Positions 53,079 to 63,168 of a stretch of 63,320 nt of DNA are shown here, piece by piece; position 1 is the first letter of the stretch; each line of letters starts with the position of its first letter. Both the position numbers and the translations under genes were made by a program. Below the pieces are notes generated by a model, which saw only the letters and a list, made by a program, of their open reading frames with translations, had not been told where the DNA came from and searched no databases. Source of the stretch: an uncultured Geobacteraceae bacterium. GTDB taxonomy: Bacteria; Desulfobacterota; Desulfuromonadia; Geobacterales; Pseudopelobacteraceae. Where the stretch lies: contig CAIRBT010000107.1 in assembly GCA_903876875.1 (NCBI GenBank), forward strand, positions 1-63,320. The letters run 5' to 3'.

Positions 53079-56000
53079 ATGGGAAGAATAATCGTCAAAA
53101 ATATCGGAAGAATGGGTTGGAAGGCGAAAATCGGACTCATTGCTCTCTTTACGCTGGTGTTCAGTCTGTTGATTTATCAGGGGCGGCAACAGCTTCGAAA
53201 TGCAGATGCCGCAGTTACCATGTCGGCTTGGACAACACTATACACCGGCACGGCCTACCCAACTGCCACATCAGTCGCCTATACGGTTCCTACTGGCAAT
53301 AACCGGTTACTTGTTGTGGCTGTAGCCTCAAATCGCAGTGCTATCGGTGCCCAATCGGCTACCATCACCTACGGTGGGCAGCCTCTTATTCTTGCTAATG
53401 GTGACATGACAACTACAACTGTAAGACAGCACTCTGCCATATACTACCTTAACGAAAGCGGCATCAAAGCCGCCACGACAAGCAATTTTGCTTTGACCGT
53501 TGGCACCGGAACTGCCAACGGTGTTGCTATCTATGCAACTACTCTAACAAATGTAGATCAAAGCACGCCGATTGCAGCTTCGCAGATCAAGACACCTTCT
53601 ACAACGACCACGCTTACTCCGATTTTTGTCACAGCACTGACCACTAACGCAAATGACAAATCCATCTCCATAATGAATGCATTCCGGACCGCCAGCGGCA
53701 CTGCATCGGTTGCCACTGCTGCGGCCAACTGGACGATGCCGACAACCGGAACCGCTGGCAACATGACTGTAGTCAGTGGCACCACATATGTAATGCGTGC
53801 AGCTGCCTTTGATCGAGCAATTCCAACCACAGCCACAACATCCACGGCACCTGGCACTCTCGGCACGGCTGTTCTGGTTTCAATGACCGGTGTCAGCTTC
53901 AAGGCCGCCACCACCACCCTCGCCAGTAACCCGGTGCCAATAACCGCAGCCAACGTAGCACCCGGCAGCACCAATAAACTGGGCAGTTTTTCACTGGTAA
54001 CCACCGGCTTTGCCACCGGCACCACCGACAGTGTCACCGGCCTGACCGTTACCACCACCAATCCGACCACCATCGCCAGCATGTCCATCTGGAATGAAGC
54101 TGGCACAACCCAGTATTTCAGCACCGTCACCAACCCGGCCACCACATCAACCTTCAGCGGCGGCACCCCCCTGCCGGTTACCTCAAACGCCGCCAACTTT
54201 AAAATCATGGTCACCTATAAAGACCGCGCCTCGTTTCCGACTACCAGCGACACCATCACATCAGCCTATGTATCCGCCTTTACTCCCACCACCGGAGTGG
54301 CTGCCGGAACCTATACGGTTGGGTCGTCTCTTACCGTACTCAACACCCACAACCCCATTACTTGGGGTACCAACAGTGCAAGCACCTCATTACTCATCCC
54401 ACAAATCACCCTCAACTGGGCCTACTCCGGCCCCCCCGCCACCGTCGGCAGGGGGGCACTCGTTGTCCGGTACGCCGGGGCAAATACCGATACCCAAAAA
54501 CCGGTTGATGGCACACAGTTTGGTATCAACACCTCATTTGGGAGCGGGACTGTACGGTACGTGGGGACGGCAACAACCTTGACTGACACACTGGTGGAAG
54601 GCAATACCACCTATTATTACAAAATTTTTGAATATGACTCGTTTAACAACTACTATACCACTGACAACTGGACCCCCACGGGCCTGAAACCCATCAGTTC
54701 CGATGGCACGGCACCCACGGTCGATGCCGGGTTTGGTGCGACGACACCGGTAAATACGCTGACCGTCCCGCTCACCGCCAACTCCTTGAGTGCAACGGAC
54801 AACAGCGGCGGCAGTGGCGTATCCGGCTACAAAATCACCACAACCCCAACCCAGCCGACCGCCAGCGAAACCGGCTGGACCTCCGCCCCCCCCACCACCT
54901 ATCCCGTGGCCGGACAAGGTACCTATATCCTCTACCCCTGGGCAAAGGATCAGGCCGGTAATGTGTCGACCGTTTATGGCGCACCGGTTACGGTGGTGGT
55001 TGACCAGACTGCACCGACGGTTTCTACCTTTACCGCACCGGCAACCAGCAAGAGCCGCACCATAACCATAACCGATTTCACCGCTGTCGACACAGGTGGC
55101 AGCGGGGTTTCCGCCTATCAGATCACCACCTCAAGCACCGCGCCGACCGCAGGGAGCAGTAGTTGGAGCGTCAGCAAACCGACAAGCTACACCGTACCAG
55201 CAGATACCACCTACACCCTCTATCCCTGGGTGAAGGATGCCGCCGGTAATGTTTCCGCCGTTGCAACTCCGCTGTCGGTCATCGTTGATGCCACCCCCCC
55301 CACCGGCCTGGCCCTTTCGTCACCCGCCGATCTGGCGGACAACCTCTCCAGAACGGTGACCCTTTCGGTGACTGCGGCCAGTGACAGCCATGGCCCGGTT
55401 GAGTACAATTTTTACATCGCCGATTCAGATCTGACTACATCCCAGCAGAGCGGCTGGCAGAGCGGGATCAGCTGGACACCAGCTACTCTGGATTATTCGA
55501 CCACCTATAACTGGAAAGTCATGGCACGGGACAGCTATGGCAACACCACCGACTATAGCACCCCCTACTCCTTTAATGTGGGGGCCGCCTGTGTGCGAAG
55601 CGACCCGATCATGACCCTGCTCAACGCTTCAAATGGTGTGGCATCCACCATCAGCACCGACGGCGGCACGGCAGCCTATACCCTCAAAATTATCAATGGC
55701 GATTACGGTGGGTGCGGAGATTCCACCTTTACCCTTTCAACCACCGACAGTGATCTTGACACCGGGAATGGTGGCAAGGACGTGTTTGTTGCTTCCACCC
55801 TCTCCACATCACAGGTGACCTTAAGCCCCACGAAGACCACCACCGTAACGGTAACGGTCAAAGCGAAAAGCGGTATCAAGACCGGCGGCAACAAAACCAC
55901 CGTTCAAGCAGCCGCCAACAGCGGCCAGGGTCATGCCGCCACCTCAAGTGGTCGGGTACAGACCACCCTGAACGTGGTTGATTGTACGAAAAATGTTCCC

Positions 56001-57875
56001 CAGCTCATCATCGGCCCCAACACCGGTTTTGTGAACAAGGGGGGGACCCTGGCCTATACCGTAACGGTAAAGAATACCAACACTGGCACCGGCTGTAGTT
56101 CAGACACCTTCACGCTCTCCACTGCCGATTCCAACACATCATCTTTTGATGCATCCATTCTCGGCAGTGGCACTGCCAGTCTGGGGGCCGCAGAGAACAG
56201 CTCCATAACCCTGCTGGTCAAGGCGAAAAACGCTGCCACAACCGGTGCCATCAATACCACCACCATCGGAGTTACCGCCAGCGGTTACACTTCACCCACC
56301 CCGGCAACAGCCACCACCACCGTAGGTAACCCCATGCTGCATAATTCGGACAATGTGGGGTCCACCAAGTGGAGTGCAAATGGTGGCTGGGGGGTACCGG
56401 GCAAACGGTATGGTGAGTTTGACTGTATCACCTGCCATGTGGATGGCAATTCGGATACGGGCAACATCAAGCGGGTACGTGAGATAATTTACACCCCCTA
56501 TACCAGCAATAGCGCACCAAAACTACCAGGGCATGGTCAACCCATAAAATATGATCGCATGGCCGACCCAAACCCGACCAAGGGTTCCCTCGGTTTTGAT
56601 GACACCACGAAAGGAGCCACCCCCCGTAGCAGCTCTTCGAAAGTGTGCGAAGTCTGTCACACCTACGATGTAAATCGACAGGTAGGGGTCATGGCCCACC
56701 CGTACAATTCAAACGGAGCTACCCTTCCCAACCATATGGGGAGCGACGGAGTCAAGGATTGTGTCTTCTGCCATAAGCATAACAAGGGGTTTGGGGGTAA
56801 TAATATCTCCTGCAATCTCTGTCACGGTGATTCATCGGTCGAAAATGTCGATGCATCAAATCGCTGGGCAGCGGCCCCGCCGCGCACTACCCTCGGCGAT
56901 CTTATCGGTACTTTATCCGGTGATGGAAATGTCAGTAACAATCCCAAGGTAGGTGCCCACCAGACCCACATCAAGTTCACCCTGGGGTTCAGCAACTACA
57001 GCACCTATGATTTCCGCTGCCAGAACTGCCACGGCCCGGTACCGGTGGGTGCCAGCCATGCCAACGGCGTTATTGCCCTTCCGTTCGACACCATCGGCAG
57101 CAACCGGGGGAACAGGATTCCGACGTTGGATGCAACCACCCGCACCTGCAACAACACCTATTGTCACAACCCCACCGGCAGCGGCGGCACGTTGAAAGGC
57201 ACCGTGGTCGGTACCGCCATTCAGCCGTCGTGGACCAGTGCAAGTCTGTTGTTACCGGCCAGCAGCAACAAGACGGTTGCGAACTGTCAAAAGTGCCATC
57301 TGGTGCCCGGTTCCACCAATTTCAGTTATCAGTCGTCCCATGGTTCCAATGTGACCAGTTCCAGTTATGACTGTTCCGGGTGTCACGGTCATAACGGCGA
57401 TGCCACCGGTGAAGTGGGCAAGCGGCATATTGATGGTATCAGGTATGCGGCCGGGTACTGTAATTCGTGCCATGATTACGACACAATCGGCACCACATGG
57501 GGTACCGAGAAAGGGCAGAATTACAGCTTAACTGGCGAGGGTATTGGAGCCCATGCCAAGCACATTAATTTCCTGAAGACCCGGTGGGGTATTGCCTCGT
57601 TGGCACCGACCACCGATGTCTTTGGTGCCGGAAACGCTGCCAAGATTTGCGGTACTTGCCACACCAATACCCTGAGCAACCATATGTCCGGCAATCGGGC
57701 CATTACTTTTGGCGATGGCAGTTCTACGGTTGGCAGCATCGCCCAGCCCATGGGTTTTGGGGCTTCGGCAGCTGTGTATAATGGAAGTTCTGATACTTCG
57801 TCAAATGACAAGGCAAAAACCTGTTCCAACTTGAGTTGTCACTACTTCACAACACCTGTCTGGTCAACGTACTAG
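53079..57875 (+). CDS. Adhesin-like / multiheme cytochrome fusion, ~11 hemes
   Basis: A 1598-aa exported protein. The N-terminus (MGRIIVKNIGRMGWKAKIGL, hydrophobic to ~residue 35) is shared with the next gene. Residues ~45-290 are a beta-rich domain (TSVAYTVPTGNNRLLVVAVA); ~560-740 hold two bacterial Ig-like repeats (SGYKITTTPTQPTASETGW, YILYPWAKDQAGNVS; YTLYPWVKDAAGNVS); ~890-1080 contain DUF11-like beta repeats. From about residue 1116 a cytochrome domain carries nine CxxCH and two CX4CH (CNNTYCH, CSNLSCH). The layout suggests a surface protein whose long beta-domain stalk presents hemes to partner or mineral. GGGGAT lies about 8 nt before the ATG. Confidence 0.85.
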   Translation: MGRIIVKNIGRMGWKAKIGLIALFTLVFSLLIYQGRQQLRNADAAVTMSAWTTLYTGTAYPTATSVAYTVPTGNNRLLVVAVASNRSAIGAQSATITYGGQPLILANGDMTTTTVRQHSAIYYLNESGIKAATTSNFALTVGTGTANGVAIYATTLTNVDQSTPIAASQIKTPSTTTTLTPIFVTALTTNANDKSISIMNAFRTASGTASVATAAANWTMPTTGTAGNMTVVSGTTYVMRAAAFDRAIPTTATTSTAPGTLGTAVLVSMTGVSFKAATTTLASNPVPITAANVAPGSTNKLGSFSLVTTGFATGTTDSVTGLTVTTTNPTTIASMSIWNEAGTTQYFSTVTNPATTSTFSGGTPLPVTSNAANFKIMVTYKDRASFPTTSDTITSAYVSAFTPTTGVAAGTYTVGSSLTVLNTHNPITWGTNSASTSLLIPQITLNWAYSGPPATVGRGALVVRYAGANTDTQKPVDGTQFGINTSFGSGTVRYVGTATTLTDTLVEGNTTYYYKIFEYDSFNNYYTTDNWTPTGLKPISSDGTAPTVDAGFGATTPVNTLTVPLTANSLSATDNSGGSGVSGYKITTTPTQPTASETGWTSAPPTTYPVAGQGTYILYPWAKDQAGNVSTVYGAPVTVVVDQTAPTVSTFTAPATSKSRTITITDFTAVDTGGSGVSAYQITTSSTAPTAGSSSWSVSKPTSYTVPADTTYTLYPWVKDAAGNVSAVATPLSVIVDATPPTGLALSSPADLADNLSRTVTLSVTAASDSHGPVEYNFYIADSDLTTSQQSGWQSGISWTPATLDYSTTYNWKVMARDSYGNTTDYSTPYSFNVGAACVRSDPIMTLLNASNGVASTISTDGGTAAYTLKIINGDYGGCGDSTFTLSTTDSDLDTGNGGKDVFVASTLSTSQVTLSPTKTTTVTVTVKAKSGIKTGGNKTTVQAAANSGQGHAATSSGRVQTTLNVVDCTKNVPQLIIGPNTGFVNKGGTLAYTVTVKNTNTGTGCSSDTFTLSTADSNTSSFDASILGSGTASLGAAENSSITLLVKAKNAATTGAINTTTIGVTASGYTSPTPATATTTVGNPMLHNSDNVGSTKWSANGGWGVPGKRYGEFDCITCHVDGNSDTGNIKRVREIIYTPYTSNSAPKLPGHGQPIKYDRMADPNPTKGSLGFDDTTKGATPRSSSSKVCEVCHTYDVNRQVGVMAHPYNSNGATLPNHMGSDGVKDCVFCHKHNKGFGGNNISCNLCHGDSSVENVDASNRWAAAPPRTTLGDLIGTLSGDGNVSNNPKVGAHQTHIKFTLGFSNYSTYDFRCQNCHGPVPVGASHANGVIALPFDTIGSNRGNRIPTLDATTRTCNNTYCHNPTGSGGTLKGTVVGTAIQPSWTSASLLLPASSNKTVANCQKCHLVPGSTNFSYQSSHGSNVTSSSYDCSGCHGHNGDATGEVGKRHIDGIRYAAGYCNSCHDYDTIGTTWGTEKGQNYSLTGEGIGAHAKHINFLKTRWGIASLAPTTDVFGAGNAAKICGTCHTNTLSNHMSGNRAITFGDGSSTVGSIAQPMGFGASAAVYNGSSDTSSNDKAKTCSNLSCHYFTTPVWSTY

Positions 57876-57893
57876 GCGCGGAGGATAGATACC

Positions 57894-60800
57894 ATGGGAA
57901 AAGTAATTACAAGAAAAATACAGGGTATGAGCTGGTGGTTAAAAGCGAGCCTTGTTCTCATCCTCACGCTGGTGACTTCGGTGTTTATATATGAGGGGTG
58001 GTATAAGCCGTTGCCGGCGCAGGCTGCGACGCAAACATATTACATGCAATCTGATACTACTTCGAATATAGGCGTGGACGGTACGTGTAATCTCCCAGCC
58101 GGAACTCCTGCTGCAACGCAAGCAGCACCACTGTATACTACGTTGGCAACTGCTGAATCTACAATAGCCGCTCGTTACTATGCGCCAATTATAACAAATG
58201 GAACCGTGCTGAAAATGTATGGACCAGTGTATACCGCTAATGCAGTTGATATATCAGCTATTTCCGCAAGTTTTGCTGTGCGTCCAGCTGCGAACGCAGA
58301 TACGATTAGACTCTATCTGTATGATTACGATCCTGCTGGAACGGCTGGCAATAAAACTCTTGTTGCTACAAGTACTGTCCTGACGGAAGGTACTGCAGGT
58401 ACTACTTACACTAAAACATGGGCGGCAGCTAATTTCACAATTAATGGTACAGGGAGAGTAGCTAAAGGGCACAGACTTTTAGTGGAGGTAGTACTTAATA
58501 CAACAGTCGCACAATCTCGCATTTATTGTGGAGTTAGTGGCTTAACTACTTCTTCAAACATTACTGTTACTGAAACAGCTGTAATCGTTAATCCCACCGT
58601 AACAGCTGCTTCACCGTCACTCAACCAGGGTGCAACGTCACAAACGGTCACCATCAACGGCACCGGCTTCCAGAGCGGTGCAACCGTAACCTTTAGCGGT
58701 ACCGGTGTCACTGCCGGTGCCTCTACGTACGTCAGTGCCACGCAAATTACCGTACCGGTTACTGTCACATCCTCGGCTACGCCAGGGGCAAGAAATGTCA
58801 CCGTCACAAACAGTGATACCGGTTCTGGCACCGGTACCGGAGTTTTTACTGTCACGGCAACACAGCCGACCGTTATCTCCCTTTCTCCAAGTTCATTACG
58901 ACAAGGAGATCCGCAAACAACCGTCACCATCACCGGCACCAATTTTTTAAGTGGTTCTACCGTTGCATTCAGTGGCAGTGGCATTACACTTGGTTCGGCA
59001 ACCTATGTCAATGCCACCACAATAACCGTACCGGTAACGGTTTCAGCTTCAGCTACCCTCGGTTCGTGTAATGTGACGGTTACCCTACCAGACGCCCAAA
59101 CGGCTGGTACCGGTACCGGCATCTTTACAGTGACCGCGCCCTGTGCGGCAGGCACACCAACATCGCTGACGGTCGGCACGGAAACATCCTCAAGCATCCC
59201 TTTGACTTGGACAGGAGGTGGCACCACCGACTATTTCAGCATCTATCGGAACGGAACAAAAATCAGTACCGATGGCGCGATAACCACCGGTTCATTTACC
59301 GATAGCGGCCTGACTGCCGGTGCCGCATACACATACACCGTCAGTGGCTATAACAGTACGGGGGCATGCGAAAGTGCACAAACTTCAGTGGCCAGCGGTT
59401 ACGTCCTGCCGGTCACCCCTTCTGCACCTACAGTTGCCAATCCGGGAACCGGTACGACATTGAACGTTACCATTGGCAGTGATGCCAATGATTCTACCGT
59501 ACAGTTCGCCATTCGAGTAAACGGCGGCAGCTACACCAATCAATATGTCCAGTCAGGGGGGGCCGTTGGAGCCAGTCAAGCCTGGCAAACAAAGTCGGCT
59601 TGGTCAACGGTCATCGTGTCGGGTTTAACAGCCAGCACCGCCTATACTTTTGATGTCTATGCCCGTAACACCAACGGCACGCCCGATGTCGTGGGCCCTG
59701 GGGCATCAAAGAGTGCAACAACAAAGATCACCTACCCCAGTACGATAACTACCTGTAGCGGTTGCCACAGCTATCCACCAGTGGATGCCACTGACAGGAA
59801 CAGTACTACACCCGGCCAGTTCCAAGGTTCACACACCAGGCACGCCGGAACCGGTAGCAGACAGTACGGTGTAGCATGCACCAGTTGCCATACATCCAAT
59901 ACCACATTTACCCATTCAAACGGCACCATCGACATGTCCCTTTCGACAGGTTCATATTCGCAGGGGAGCCATGCCGTAAGCAACAGCACCACCTTTGGCA
60001 CCTGTTCCAACACCTATTGCCACAGTAACGGCACCTCAGTTGCCACATCATCTATTCCAGCGAACACCTCGCCAACATGGGCCAGTACCGGACCGTTGGC
60101 ATGTACTACATGTCATGGCACCCCACCCTCGTACAAATCAGGTACACCTAAGATGAACAGCCATACTTCAGCGCGAGGCCATAAGTTTGTCATCGGTACG
60201 ACCACCGCACTGACCTGTGATATCTGCCACAAGAGTGTGACCTACAGTGGCGGCACCTATACACCGAATGTCACCTACCACGTTTCGGGCACCTATAACC
60301 TTCAGGATACCTATGGTTATACGTTCTCTACAACCGGCGGCACCTGTAGTACCCCCGGAAATGGCTGCCATGGCCCGACAGCGGGAACATGGGGGGGGAA
60401 GCTTAAGTGTATTGATTGTCATAGTAAGGTAATAACAAGGACTAAAGGTCGACCAGGGACCACGTTAGCAGCGGTTACTACGGAGTTTGGGTTGGCGTGG
60501 GGGCATAAGAAAACCGGGAGGGCGGCTGTTTCCGACGATGATTGCTGCGTCTGTCATCTGGAGGGGGATGGAGTCAATCACCGAACCACATCATATCATC
60601 AAAATGGCAATATTGATCTGCGTGATCCTACAGCAACATCAGCTGAGACAGCAATAACAGATATGTCAGGTACTGCATGGACCTTTCAGCGTTTTTCAAC
60701 ATCATATGCAGCGGGAAGCCGAACTACAGCAGCTATTAATACTCAGAATACTATTGATAATATTATTACTCAAAAGTTTTGTCTTGGATGTCACAAATCA

Positions 60801-61640
60801 ACTGGTGCAATAAATCCGGGGGCTAGATCTGGAACATCACCAACCCAATACCTACCATTTGGCACAGGCTCACAAAACGGTGCTACATATACTGTTGGAC
60901 TAAGTGCCGGTGTCATTGGTGGTGTAGTTGATGTTGATAGCCAGCTTGCCACAACAAACGCTTCCGCACATCCGGTAAAAGGTCCAAGAAGTAGGGCTTA
61001 TCCTGCGAATACCGCCGGCAGGCTCTACTCCCCCTATGATAATTTCACACGAACAGCAGGTACGAAATCAAATAGCGTCGTTATCAATTGCTTCGACTGC
61101 CATAATGTAGTTGGTACGCCTCTCACTCTTAGGACCGTCGCAGCACACGGCAATGCTGTTACCATTAGAGGTAATACTCACACAGTTAATGCATCTCCAT
61201 ATACCCAAACTTTGTGTAATGTATGCCATCAAAATTATATCCAAACAGCCACAACCAACCACACAACAGGCTCGGCATTTGCGACAGGCGGCAGCAGCTC
61301 CATGGGCTCAAGAATACCCTCCGACTGTCAGTACTGCCACAGTAGTGGTAGCGGACAATCAACCGGCGTGGTTAACCGCCCGGTAAAGGGTGAAGATGTT
61401 CATGGGTTTGATCGTTTTGCGGGCACAGGTACTGACGCAATGTGGCCAGTCGGTGCAACTGAAACGTTCAAGCCATTTGCGTTTATGCGTAACACTAAAA
61501 ACTGGTCTGCTTCACTGTGGAAGCCGCTAAACGGTACAGGTGTTACAACCGGAACAGCTACATGTACTTCGGCAAATCTGAGTGAAACAGGTTGTACAGG
61601 TAACAGCATGGGGACATATACCCCAGGGGGAGCATACTAA
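57894..61640 (+). CDS. IPT/TIG-Fn3 / multiheme cytochrome fusion, ~12 hemes
   Basis: A 1248-aa exported protein. Its N-terminus MGKVITRKIQGMSWWLKASL matches the previous gene. Residues ~50-230 are a beta domain; ~235-410 hold two IPT/TIG repeats (TAASPSLNQGATSQTVTING, ISLSPSSLRQGDPQTTVTIT); ~420-605 two fibronectin-III-like domains. From about residue 621 the cytochrome part has ten CxxCH (one as CCVCH), one CX4CH (CSNTYCH) and one CX6CH (CSTPGNGCH). Parts 58,030-58,600 and 60,590-61,600 are visibly more A/T-rich in codon choice than the middle, suggesting a mosaic origin. It begins 18 nt after the previous stop. Confidence 0.85.
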   Translation: MGKVITRKIQGMSWWLKASLVLILTLVTSVFIYEGWYKPLPAQAATQTYYMQSDTTSNIGVDGTCNLPAGTPAATQAAPLYTTLATAESTIAARYYAPIITNGTVLKMYGPVYTANAVDISAISASFAVRPAANADTIRLYLYDYDPAGTAGNKTLVATSTVLTEGTAGTTYTKTWAAANFTINGTGRVAKGHRLLVEVVLNTTVAQSRIYCGVSGLTTSSNITVTETAVIVNPTVTAASPSLNQGATSQTVTINGTGFQSGATVTFSGTGVTAGASTYVSATQITVPVTVTSSATPGARNVTVTNSDTGSGTGTGVFTVTATQPTVISLSPSSLRQGDPQTTVTITGTNFLSGSTVAFSGSGITLGSATYVNATTITVPVTVSASATLGSCNVTVTLPDAQTAGTGTGIFTVTAPCAAGTPTSLTVGTETSSSIPLTWTGGGTTDYFSIYRNGTKISTDGAITTGSFTDSGLTAGAAYTYTVSGYNSTGACESAQTSVASGYVLPVTPSAPTVANPGTGTTLNVTIGSDANDSTVQFAIRVNGGSYTNQYVQSGGAVGASQAWQTKSAWSTVIVSGLTASTAYTFDVYARNTNGTPDVVGPGASKSATTKITYPSTITTCSGCHSYPPVDATDRNSTTPGQFQGSHTRHAGTGSRQYGVACTSCHTSNTTFTHSNGTIDMSLSTGSYSQGSHAVSNSTTFGTCSNTYCHSNGTSVATSSIPANTSPTWASTGPLACTTCHGTPPSYKSGTPKMNSHTSARGHKFVIGTTTALTCDICHKSVTYSGGTYTPNVTYHVSGTYNLQDTYGYTFSTTGGTCSTPGNGCHGPTAGTWGGKLKCIDCHSKVITRTKGRPGTTLAAVTTEFGLAWGHKKTGRAAVSDDDCCVCHLEGDGVNHRTTSYHQNGNIDLRDPTATSAETAITDMSGTAWTFQRFSTSYAAGSRTTAAINTQNTIDNIITQKFCLGCHKSTGAINPGARSGTSPTQYLPFGTGSQNGATYTVGLSAGVIGGVVDVDSQLATTNASAHPVKGPRSRAYPANTAGRLYSPYDNFTRTAGTKSNSVVINCFDCHNVVGTPLTLRTVAAHGNAVTIRGNTHTVNASPYTQTLCNVCHQNYIQTATTNHTTGSAFATGGSSSMGSRIPSDCQYCHSSGSGQSTGVVNRPVKGEDVHGFDRFAGTGTDAMWPVGATETFKPFAFMRNTKNWSASLWKPLNGTGVTTGTATCTSANLSETGCTGNSMGTYTPGGAY

Positions 61641-61695
61641 ATTTTGCTGCATTAGTATTGCCGAATGTGTAAAAATTTACGGACCATGTAGCTGT

Positions 61696-61730
61696 ATAAA
61701 GCAACTCGATAACTACCAGAGTTGCTTTAT
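61696..61730 (+). terminator. Hairpin at the end of the cytochrome operon
   Basis: ATAAAGCAACTC (61696-61707) pairs perfectly with GAGTTGCTTTAT (61719-61730), an 11-nt loop. It lies 55 nt after the last cytochrome stop and 27 nt before the next gene. There is no T-run beyond CTTTAT, so it may be a weak terminator or a leader stem of the following gene. Confidence 0.45.
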
Positions 61731-61757
61731 CGCCATCTAAAGGTGAGTTACCTTATC

Positions 61758-63122
61758 ATGAACCAATGTAACCGGACATATTACTTTACAATTATTATTC
61801 TACTGTGCCTGATTGTCGGCTGTAATTACACACCAGCATCATCCGTTCAGTCAACTTCTGCCATTAACACGGTATTTGAAACAACAACACAACTCTCTAC
61901 TATCCCAGATAAGCTTGATAAAGATATGCCTTTAGAGCAGCAACCAACCTATTCCTGGAGCGATTTGGGCAGAGGCGTTGCAACCGTCATGCATTCAGGT
62001 GAAACATATTCCGTTATTCACAACAACAATAGGGGCAAACCGTATTCTGATGTAATTGAACACCTCAAAGTGAGCCGGAGTGGCAAACACGTTGCTTTTA
62101 GTATTAATGCCAATGGCAAAAGACGAATGGTACGAGACGGGCAGGAAGGAATGTTTTTCGACGATGTATGGGAACCAATTTTTAGTCCAGATGAGCATCA
62201 TATTGCTTATATTGCGCAACTTGGAGAGAAAATTCATTTAGTGATCGACAACTCATATAATTACTCTGCCACCGGATCAAGTCATGGGAGCCCAGTGTTT
62301 AGTGCTGATTCTACCAAAGTTGCCTATATCGAAAGCACCGGCACTGGTAAGGATCTAAAGACTCGAATTGTCATCTGTAACCTGGCTACGCACCCCGAAC
62401 ATATCAAGGAGTCTAGCGGTAGCATTATGGTTGTAAACGATGCGCGCACCAAGATTGCAGCGGTTGAAGAAGTCAACAAACAACAGCGGGTAATTGAGTT
62501 TAGTTTTGCTCAGCCCGACGTGGTTAAACATGGCGAATTATATGAAAGAATTGAACTTCTCGTGTTTGGCAAAGACGGATCAACGGTTGCTTACGTCGCC
62601 AAGAAGGGTTCTACTAACTATCTGGTTATGGGTGACAAAGTTGAACGGCTACCAAATGCCCAACTAGTTGAACAACCTGTTATTCGACCCGACCTAAAAA
62701 AGGTCGGTATGCTCTTAGCTGAGAAGGACCATTGTTTTCTAAAAGAGTTTTTCTCCACGCACACTGTGAGCGAGCACCTGTACGACGAAGTGGCTGATTT
62801 GGTATATAGCAACGACAGTAAGAGCTACGCATATACAGCACGCAGCGGCAACAAACGATTTGTAGTGCTAAATGGCAAGGAAGGCCCTACATACGACAAA
62901 ATCGTATCGCCCAAGTTCACACCAGATGGTGACAAACTAGTCATTCGAGCACGTCGGGACGGAAAGCGTTTTGTTGCAGTATTGGATAGAAATGCAGTTC
63001 TCGTAAATGAGCACCCTGCCTATGAGCAAGTGTTTGGCGTCACCTTCACTGCTGATGGCAAGTCGGTCGCCTATGGTGTTAAGGATGGAAACAAGCTGAT
63101 GTGGGTGGTCGAAAAACTTTGA
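61758..63122 (+). CDS. Beta-propeller (PD40/WD40-like) lipoprotein
   Basis: A 454-aa predicted lipoprotein (MNQCNRTYYFTIIILLCLIV then GC lipobox near residue 21). The mature part consists of repeated propeller blades: HLKVSRSGKHVAFSINANGK, PIFSPDEHHIAYIAQLGEK, PVFSADSTKVAYIES, KFTPDGDKLVIRARRDGK and VTFTADGKSVAYGVKDGNK, the PD40/TolB-like pattern. No heme motif. The role is unknown. Its A/T-rich codon use differs from the genes before it, like parts of the preceding cytochrome. AGGTGAG lies about 10 nt before ATG 61758; the longer frame from 61722 starts inside the hairpin region. Confidence 0.75.
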   Translation: MNQCNRTYYFTIIILLCLIVGCNYTPASSVQSTSAINTVFETTTQLSTIPDKLDKDMPLEQQPTYSWSDLGRGVATVMHSGETYSVIHNNNRGKPYSDVIEHLKVSRSGKHVAFSINANGKRRMVRDGQEGMFFDDVWEPIFSPDEHHIAYIAQLGEKIHLVIDNSYNYSATGSSHGSPVFSADSTKVAYIESTGTGKDLKTRIVICNLATHPEHIKESSGSIMVVNDARTKIAAVEEVNKQQRVIEFSFAQPDVVKHGELYERIELLVFGKDGSTVAYVAKKGSTNYLVMGDKVERLPNAQLVEQPVIRPDLKKVGMLLAEKDHCFLKEFFSTHTVSEHLYDEVADLVYSNDSKSYAYTARSGNKRFVVLNGKEGPTYDKIVSPKFTPDGDKLVIRARRDGKRFVAVLDRNAVLVNEHPAYEQVFGVTFTADGKSVAYGVKDGNKLMWVVEKL

Positions 63123-63168
63123 CAGGGCAAAATGTCAAGAGGTGTCGAACCTTGACACAATAGAACGG

